A DNA stretch of 64,000 bases, from positions 558,001 through 622,000 of the forward strand of contig NW_002060967.1 of assembly GCF_000150275.1 (NCBI RefSeq), given 5' to 3'. The notes below the pieces were generated by a model. That model did no database searches. It worked only from the letters and a program-made list of their open reading frames with translations, and was not told the origin of the DNA. A program made the translations under genes and the position numbers. Source of the stretch: Trichoplax adhaerens (Eukaryota; Placozoa; Uniplacotomia; Trichoplacea; Trichoplacidae). Below, one piece after another: positions 56,701-64,000 of the stretch; position 1 is the first letter of the stretch; each line of letters starts with the position of its first letter.

Positions 56701-59700
56701 TAAATTTAAAGAAGGCATAAAGGATAAAATGCGAGGTAATAAAAATTGATTGATAAATGGATACATTAGTGTCACGAAGCAGCCTTCGTAATCGGGCCAA
56801 AATTTTACTATCGACTCTAAGTTGATTTCCGTTTAACTCTCAGAAATCTGCAGTAGAGGAAACTAACTTACTTGCATTCCAGGATTTACTGTTCGGAAGA
56901 GATAAATGATGCGTTTACAGTTAAGGCTTTTATTGAAGCAGATAATGAATCGGAATAGTGTATTCTACTACAGAATAATTGTAACTCTATCTAAAAGAAT
57001 GATATCCAGCCCTTTACATAGTTCTTTAACTTTGCGCTGCGCCCACAGGTGCAAATTACAATCTGAAGGGAGACGTGAAGAAAAAGTGATCAGAATCTTT
57101 CGTCTCAAAATAGAAGAAAATATTCTTAGCGCCCTTTATACCGAAACTAATAGAAATTGTGAAGTGGAAGTTTGAAGAAATGGCGATAATGTTAGTTATG
57201 CTACATTTAATCGCTAATTTAAATCTCCTTCAGAGTGAAGTACAGTACTACATTTGATATCGTAGAGAAAGCAAATGTATCCTCAACCATAAATATTATG
57301 AGGTAAGCGTAGAATGTCGAATTAAGATCAACTGACCGGTTGATAATTTAGCCGATAAATGTGAATATTCCTAATTCAAAAGAACTAATACTAAATTCTG
57401 TGATGTGAAATGTTTCTAGGCGACATGCTAGCTACTTAATAAAGAACACATTAGTCTTAAATTTCTTCCTCTCACTAACAATAATGCTAAGAGCTGTAAA
57501 TAACGCGAATATAATTACCGTATTCACTTTCATCAATCTCGGTTTGTTTTCAATTTCATTCCCTTCATTAAAAATGCAAATTATCTTAGAATACCCTCGC
57601 TCTCAAGATACGATTTACAGTTCTATTTTTACCTATACACTTATTAGTAACTCAACACCTTACTGTATATAGTCATCTGTGCTCTAGCATAGAGTCTATA
57701 CCATTACAGTCTATAGTTATAGCTACCAAATATCTCTTAGGATAAATATCTACCGTACATTATACTAAACATGGCTAACAGTCTACAGTACAATCACAAT
57801 ACTAGTTACATTACAGTAGTATTCTAAGAGGTGTGTAAAAGCTTGTAGATAAAATCTATTTAAACGATTGGATAAATTAATAAAAGTTAGTTCTTAGTTC
57901 CTAAGGTTAGAAGTATAACGTAAATCGAAGGCGCACGAATTATTGCGAGATCGTAGATTCGATCACAACGTTATCTTGTCATATGGGAGTTTGTGACAAT
58001 ACCCTATCTAGAGTTTATATTTCGTTTGGATAGGATCGAACCTATCTACATATAGCAATTTCAGTTATTTTACAGTAGCAATATGTTTTGAAAGTGTAAT
58101 TCTAATATAAAGAAAATACTGTCATATAAATACAGTCGTTTAAGCTTCCTTATAGTACAGTTATTCAAATCAAATTGTAGAAAACTCCTTTTATTAGAAG
58201 TATTTACTGGAAGATTCTAGGAAAGAAAATCCGTGACACCTTAACTGCGTCTATTAAAGTGGCTTTAGAAATTGTAACCATAATGAGATAGCTAAAAACG
58301 CGGATGATTATAAGGATATGCATATAATGTACCGTAATGCTAGGAAGTACTTCTAAAGCTTGTACAAATAAATTCATGCATATAGCCAGCTGTGCCGATC
58401 TTGCATATCAATTTAAATTAAGAGAATAAACACCAGTACCACTGTTTGAAGCACCTTAATGATAAATAGGCAAAGATACCAATTCATTCAAAATATTTTG
58501 TATCTATAATTAGAGTTGTAGCTATAACCATTATAATCGTACTCTTTGCCTGTCGAAATAAAGTTGAGCTCCATCAAGATTAATATATCAGATCAAGGTA
58601 TTGCTGTTGATAATGGTGTTTATAAACTAGATGACAACATCAATTTCATTATAGGCAATAAGCAACAAATGCATTTCAGATAACAACGATTTACTTTTTA
58701 TGTGGGAGCAATGTTAAATTAACTTTATTTAAGTGCCAACGATATCAGTATATGGATTGCTTGATTATTACTAACTAGCTCAAAATGAAACGACATCTGA
58801 TGCATTCAGATTTTAGATATAAGGTGGGAAAGCTAAGTATTACAGGAAATAATACAAATACATAATTATTCGCGACGGTTAAAATCTTTTCTATCTTTAG
58901 AAACTCCCTTGACAACAATACCGATTGCCTTAAAGGATCAAAGACCGGAAATACCGGCTACGACATTATTTTTAAATCTTGATACTATTTCTTCCAGCGT
59001 TAGTAGTACAGTCCAATGTACGCATTGAGTACTCCGTTCAAGTCGTTACTTACTGTTGTCGATTTCCAATCGCTATGTTTTACTAGGCATAACCGAGAAG
59101 GTTGCTAGGAAATAACTTTCCGTTAAAGCATAAATTAAAATACTTTCAGGTAGCAATACTTACAGATAACATAAGGATTGATATAGTTAATAAAGGCCAC
59201 ATACTTAACAACGTGGGTAAATTGTCTTATTAATATGATAACAAATGACGCTCTTATTGACGTTTCTTAACATATATTAGGATAGAATTTAGCATTTGTT
59301 ATCGGTATTTGTGTAAGATAAAATTATTGCTGGGTACAGTCGGTCAGATTTGATAATTCATATATACTCGTAAACTTATGGTCTTCAAAGTAATGATAAC
59401 GGTTCCAGTACGTTAGCTGAAGAGATTAATCTTAAACCATGTTTAAAGAATAATACTGATATCAGTATTGCGGCACTTATTACATTATTTCCGATTGATG
59501 CTTAAGGGTGTTCATTTTGAAGTCTTGAAGCTAAATTAAATAGTATACATTTAATGTTACTGAAAATATGAAACATATCTTTAATTGCTGATGCATGTGC
59601 ATGTTCAACCATTAATAAAATTATTCACAAATAGATTACGCATAAGTGCAATTTACTTTCTCAACTGAGATAATGTTAGCTATCAAAAATATTGGTAATA

Positions 59701-60385
59701 AAATAGTCTACAAATACGTCAAAGTTTAAATTTAGTACTAAATGATATTGTCAAAGTTTGTATTTTCAAACACGGCATTTTGTAAAATCAATAGGTATTT
59801 CATGTGCTGTTACAAAACAGCTTTGCAATAAGATAACGTAATGCACGATCAATCAGTCCATTCCCTGAACCACGCATCAGGGAGCAGTATCTACTCTTTC
59901 AGGAACTCTTTCCCTATACTAGTAGACTACTAAAAGACTTAGACTCCTCGTATCTTACGTTAAACACTAATCATAAGAACTCACTTCATTATATAATTTA
60001 TCGTATTTATATACTCTTTTACAATAGCAAAGACATCCTGGTTAGTATTATTAACATTGAAACCTGATAATGAATCAAAAGCTAATTTTATCTACTGCTC
60101 CATAATGTAGACAACAGTATTTACGAACATAGACATCGAATGACTAATACAAAATTGTCAGATTACAATATGTCCTATCTCGGAACATTTCTACGATAAT
60201 CTACGATCTACTATTAGTAAATTACAATCACAGTGATTTGAATGGTAAGAAGATTATTCTCACTTCCCTAATTAAGCTACTAGTTTCAGTAGGCCGTATA
60301 TATATATCACCATAAAAGCTAGTGCTATATTTAAATATCACATATCTAAATTAGAAACTCATCATATAAGGGTAAATCAACAAAA
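54533..60385. other. Region downstream of secreted paralogue B
   Basis: The 3' flank to about 55160 matches that of paralogue A, then the flank duplication runs to about 56700. Beyond that, to 60385, I see no gene. Two open frames (56906-57175, 89 codons; 57484-57672, 62 codons) have no recognisable homology and no supporting features. The rest is AT-rich. Confidence 0.45.
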
Positions 60386-62335
60386 TTATCCTAACATAGA
60401 TGTCTCTACTATAATCTCGATATTACAGTGTATAACACTGTAACATGCGCCTAACCACATTTTAACATTTAAGAATACACCATGTTTATATATTGATTTC
60501 ACCACATAAAAAATTTCATTATTAGGAGAAAGATCAGACAGAATTTGCTGAAATTTGCAGATGATTGCACTAAACTTCTTAAATATTGATTCAATTTTGT
60601 AACAACTTACCCAACCTATAATTTCCAACCAGGAGTCGTTATGACCAGTTGATTTATGACTTCTATCGCGTGTACTGTGTTTGCTTACAACGTTACTCTC
60701 TATTTTTGACTGGCAATATGTGATGATCTCATCACATAGTAGTAGAATACAATTCAAATCCTCCATCGATGCAGCTGCGAAACTGGGAAATTGCATATTG
60801 TCACCAAATATTTTGGCGGATGTAAAGTCGCCTAGTAGGCACTTAATCAGACCCTGTTGATTGAAACATTAGAAATAGGGCTTAAATCGAAAGTATAGTT
60901 AATTACGCTAAGTTAAATAATCTCAGAATTTTAAATAATTAAACGCGCTTTAAGCTAAAATTTACTCTAATTGTGCTAAGTTAGAATCCAATACAAAAGC
61001 GTAGCATTCAACGTACATTACGAAATTAAATACCATCAAAAGAAAAAAATATCATCTTCATAATCTTATTGCAGGCTATCAGTCATGCGTATTATTTACT
61101 AGTATTACCGCTTAACTTGAATAAATACTAAATATGTCCGAAATTAAAACAAGAGCTACTAAGAGCACAAATTATTAACTCTTAGTAGCGTAAAACTCAA
61201 CACCAAATAACAAATTATAAATACGTGAGTAATGTGAAAGTTCAACAGATGTTGATTCCCCAAATCATGATTACAATTTAAGGATGTGCGTTGATGCGTA
61301 CCGATACTTATCACATCTGTACGCAGTAAAAACAACCTACAACATGAACTTTAAATAAATTAGACTATTCAAGCAGTTCTAATAGTATTCATGTTACATT
61401 TTATATATTAATTAATGCATAGTCTTTTACTAACGTACCGTACCTCATCAATGATAACAATAAATATTGTGCGAGAGTTGATATTGCCGTGGATAATTAA
61501 ATTAGCTCGCAACGATTTTACAGCTTTTAAAAGATCATTAAAAATTTGTTTAATAGATTCTGGAGTCAAGTATTCAGATTTGTTACACAGTAATTCGCGT
61601 AGAGTGGCTATTTCTTCACCAGGCAGCGAGTAACATACCATTCTGAAAAAATGTTTCATGTGCATGCAAGTAAATTTTGACACGCATTATTTTCTCTAGA
61701 TATTTATAATTGGTATTATACAAGCTTATTTTTTTAAACGTGCTATTTACAGCTATCTATAAGTAAAGTTTATTACCTATGGCACTATTCCGGTTTGACT
61801 ATAAAATAATTATTGTATAAATAGATTATGTGATAACTACTTACCGTTTACTTTGTAATTTTGCTGGAATCTTGAATCTATGGCTTTCTATTTTAAACTT
61901 AGGACGCTCTAATGCCCAAAGGCATTGTAGTATGTTCTCTACTCGCATTTCTTGTAGTTTAATATGACAATAAAACTGCTTCTCCTTCTTCCAATCTCCA
62001 GCCTCTTTCTCACTGTAATACTTGAGCCATGCAGTTGTGCTTTCTTTATTGCTCTGATAGATGAGTTTAACTTTGAAATAGTTCTGTGTGGTAACAGAAG
62101 TTGAAGAATTTACCCCTTGGCTTGGTATTTTTTTATGCTACGTCAACAATTCTATGAATTTTGTCCCTTAGTGAAGTTATCTGATGCAACTTTATACCAT
62201 AAGAGCAATATTGAATTTAATAACTTCTATGCAATTAACATGTAATATTTCCGCACTATTAACTTACAGATGAAACAAAATCTGCTGCAGCAGTCCGAGC
62301 AATAGATATTTTTTCAAGGCATTTCGTCTTCTGAT
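60386..62335 (-). CDS. Protein-kinase-like protein without catalytic residues (C-terminal part)
   Basis: Four exons (high to low) 62268-62335, 61845-62083, 61444-61642 and 60386-60853 join in phase; the first starts in phase 1, so further 5' exons exist that I could not find. The joined protein is kinase-shaped. An N-lobe-like region (KQFYCHIKLQEMRVENI) is followed by a hinge-like VCYSLPGEEIATLRELL, helix E (LTPESIKQIFNDLLKAVKSL), then LIIHGNINSRTIFIV at the HRDLKxxN position, then LLGDFTSAKIFG at the DFG position, then AAASMEDLNCILLLCDEII like the APE/helix F region. The catalytic HRD reads HGN, the downstream Asn is Thr, and DFG reads DFT. It should therefore be a pseudokinase or a very atypical kinase. 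A relation to the STK31 branch is possible but unproven. The stop at 60386 is in the last exon as modelled. Confidence 0.65.
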
Positions 62336-62784
62336 CTAATAAGAAAGACAACATGATATAAAAGATAACTTTAACATTCCATACTCACAAATCATATGAA
62401 TAAGAATACCATTGTGCAATGTTTCGCATTCTATATTCATGTTGTCAAGGTGCATCGTAAAACTCGACTAAATCCAATTACTTCTTGTGATAGCGAGCGA
62501 TACTTAATTTATCTTTCAAAAAGACTCAATAATCGTCTTCTTCACGATATTTCAGTTCTTGTAAGTATAAAACTACTGGTGCAATAGAAACTGCATTTTG
62601 CATGATAATTATGAGTGATCATAAATTCTGCCTTCGTACTATTGTTTACAGTTTTGTGTATTAGCTATTGGAATAGTAAGCTATCGTGAAAATGAAAGTA
62701 AGTTAATGATTTAGATATCTATTGTATAAATGGAAGTGTACCTTCGAAACATGTCACAGTTAATATTGAGCGTTTCAGATAATC
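62336..62784. other. Region between kinase-like exons and the LGR-type GPCR
   Basis: A plus-strand open frame at 62396-62587 ends near a donor-like gtaagt but has no recognisable product. It may be chance, or may overlap undetected 5' exons of the kinase-like gene on the minus strand. Confidence 0.3.
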
Positions 62785-63876
62785 TTACTCCAACTTACTT
62801 CCAATTTGATAGTAAGACCGATCTTGAAGTAAATCTTTACTACTGGCCCATTTTACCTTATCACAGCAGTTTCCAAGAGATCTTACAATTCTAATAGAAC
62901 GATCTAAAAATGTTTGAGTGAACATCGTGTAAATTATTGGATTAATACACGAATTAAGCGGTAAAGATAAGACAGCAATAAATGGCAATACATGAGTGTC
63001 CAACTCAGAGTTGATTAAGCCGATAATCAGAATAGCATAAAACGGAAGCCAGCATATAAGATCAGTAGCTACAATAGTAATCATCTTTGCTACAATTATT
63101 TTATCTAATCTGGAAATTTGAACATTTGCCTCGCGACGAGATTTTGCTAATGTAATAATAATGCCAGAATACATAATGCTGATGATAGCCCAAGCCAAGA
63201 ATGTTACACCGCAATAACATAAAAGCCATAATAATAGATAAGGATTGCTAATATTACCGGGCAAACAAGCCCCATTAACGCTATGCAAACGATTATTAGG
63301 TGTCTGATTAAAACCATAAATTATTGGTAAACCTGTAAATACGGCAGAAATTGCCCAAACAATAAGGAAGATATTGAATATCTGTCTGTAGGAAAGACGA
63401 TAATTTTGAAACGGATAGACTAAATATAAGTAACGATCCAGTGTTATAAGAAAAATGACCAATGTCGACACGAAAGTAGAAATTGAGACTAGAAAAGAAC
63501 ATATTGAGCAAACTGTACTCCGTAACCAAACTTCGTGGTATTCAGCATAGACTCCAGAAAAGTAGATGTTGGCTGATGCGATAGTTGTCAAGTAAATACC
63601 CATCAGCAAATCTGCTGTTGACAGATTAATAATTAAAGATCTGACAATAATATAGTCCTTGTTTTTCCCATTTGTATGCCATATAATTGAAACGATATTG
63701 CCAATGATGGACAGGACTCCAATTAGCCAAATGAAAACTCGTAGTACTCCATGTGATAAAATATCTGAGCAAGTTGATAAACTGAACTGATCTGGTAAAG
63801 GCTGGCAAATAGTTACAGATCTTCCAACGTAACAACATAGATAATCGAGAGTTGAAAGTCTAGTATCAACAAAGAA
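62785..63876 (-). CDS. Relaxin-receptor/LGR-like GPCR, transmembrane part (5' exons beyond the window)
   Basis: One exon encodes the whole seven-helix domain, 363 residues to the stop. The exon starts at about 63876 (acceptor ...tgtaag) and the frame stays open to about 63927. There is no plausible start ATG before TM1, so upstream exons, probably an LRR ectodomain, lie past the right edge. Features: cysteine-rich pre-TM1 segment (LDYLCCYVG, ICQPLPDQF), SHGVLRVFIWLIGVLSIIGN in TM1, NLSTADLLMGIYL in TM2, LDRYLYLVYPF with an intact DRY, GACLPG in loop 2, TDLICWLPFY in TM6 and LPLNSCINPIIYTM in TM7. The LRVFxW opening, MGIYL, LxxYPF and LPxNSxxNPIxYT are hallmarks of the glycoprotein-hormone/relaxin receptor group, and closest to the RXFP type. 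The tail is short. The ligand is not inferable. Confidence 0.88.
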   Translation of the reverse strand, partial: FFVDTRLSTLDYLCCYVGRSVTICQPLPDQFSLSTCSDILSHGVLRVFIWLIGVLSIIGNIVSIIWHTNGKNKDYIIVRSLIINLSTADLLMGIYLTTIASANIYFSGVYAEYHEVWLRSTVCSICSFLVSISTFVSTLVIFLITLDRYLYLVYPFQNYRLSYRQIFNIFLIVWAISAVFTGLPIIYGFNQTPNNRLHSVNGACLPGNISNPYLLLWLLCYCGVTFLAWAIISIMYSGIIITLAKSRREANVQISRLDKIIVAKMITIVATDLICWLPFYAILIIGLINSELDTHVLPFIAVLSLPLNSCINPIIYTMFTQTFLDRSIRIVRSLGNCCDKVKWASSKDLLQDRSYYQIGSKLE

Positions 63877-64000
63877 CTTACAGTCAATGCAATCATTTTT
63901 TAAGTTACATTCATGTTGGTAAAATATTTAACATTTATTAGCATTTCAGTTTCTGCATAATTGTTCTAAATAGTATTAAATATTAAGCAATATTATTTAG
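63877..64000. other. Right edge of window, intron of the LGR-like gene
   Basis: This AT-rich sequence is presumed to be the intron preceding the transmembrane exon. No further exon is visible. Confidence 0.4.

Noticed and set aside
56906-57175. 89-codon plus-strand open frame rich in Arg/Leu
   Set aside because: No signal peptide, domain, splice partner or family resemblance; kept only as a note.
61415-61633. 72-codon plus-strand open frame
   Set aside because: Antisense shadow of the kinase-like exon 61444-61642.
63308-63838. Minus-strand open frames of 73 and 70 codons
   Set aside because: They are off-frame shadows inside the LGR-like receptor exon.

Overview
The window is eukaryotic nuclear DNA. 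It is AT-rich and its genes are cut by many short introns with GT-AG boundaries. Proteins reassembled across those exons are recognisable animal orthologues (ATG16L, PIN4/Par14, a GPI-type Xaa-Pro aminopeptidase, thymidylate kinase), joined by two rhodopsin-class GPCRs and a small family of secreted fibrinogen-like proteins. An early-branching marine animal is the best fit. I favour a placozoan (Trichoplax/Hoilungia-like) because of the short introns, the intron-rich conserved genes and the GPCRs, but that is an inference from style and not a proven identification.

Layout. 93-5712 (-): autophagy protein ATG16L, 16 exons recovered, cut by the left edge within the WD40 domain. 5713-8334: divergent intergenic region holding six ~212-bp tandem repeats. 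8335-10054 (+): parvulin PIN4, complete in 5 exons. 10.1-12.6 kb: intergenic, with a ~169-bp tandem duplication and a decayed copy of the tail of the next gene. 12657-13763 (-): complete intronless class A GPCR. 13.8-27.2 kb: gene-poor, with two inverted solo LTRs, a terminal-inverted-repeat element candidate, a perfect hairpin and a 118-bp minisatellite. 27235-33837 (+): secreted, probably GPI-anchored aminopeptidase P (XPNPEP2-like), 24 exons. 34812-37657 (-): thymidylate kinase, 5 exons, convergent with the aminopeptidase. 37.7-43.4 kb: gene-poor. 43.4-54.5 kb: a local family of secreted fibrinogen-like proteins, one pseudogene followed by two intact two-exon genes, with a third solo LTR between the intact pair. 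54.5-60.4 kb: duplicated flank and otherwise unassigned. 60386-62335 (-): C-terminal part of a protein-kinase-like gene lacking the catalytic residues. 62785-63876 (-): seven-transmembrane part of a relaxin-receptor/LGR-like GPCR that continues past the right edge.

The genes do not form one pathway; this is a normal animal gene neighbourhood. The main points of interest are the birth-and-death secreted family, three solo LTRs of one family each with a perfect 5-bp target duplication, an ATG16L that lacks the acidic linker segment used by the human protein to bind FIP200, and a pseudokinase. I found no evidence of an entirely new biological system. Exon models were checked by splice-site dinucleotides and reading phase, but not by transcript data.
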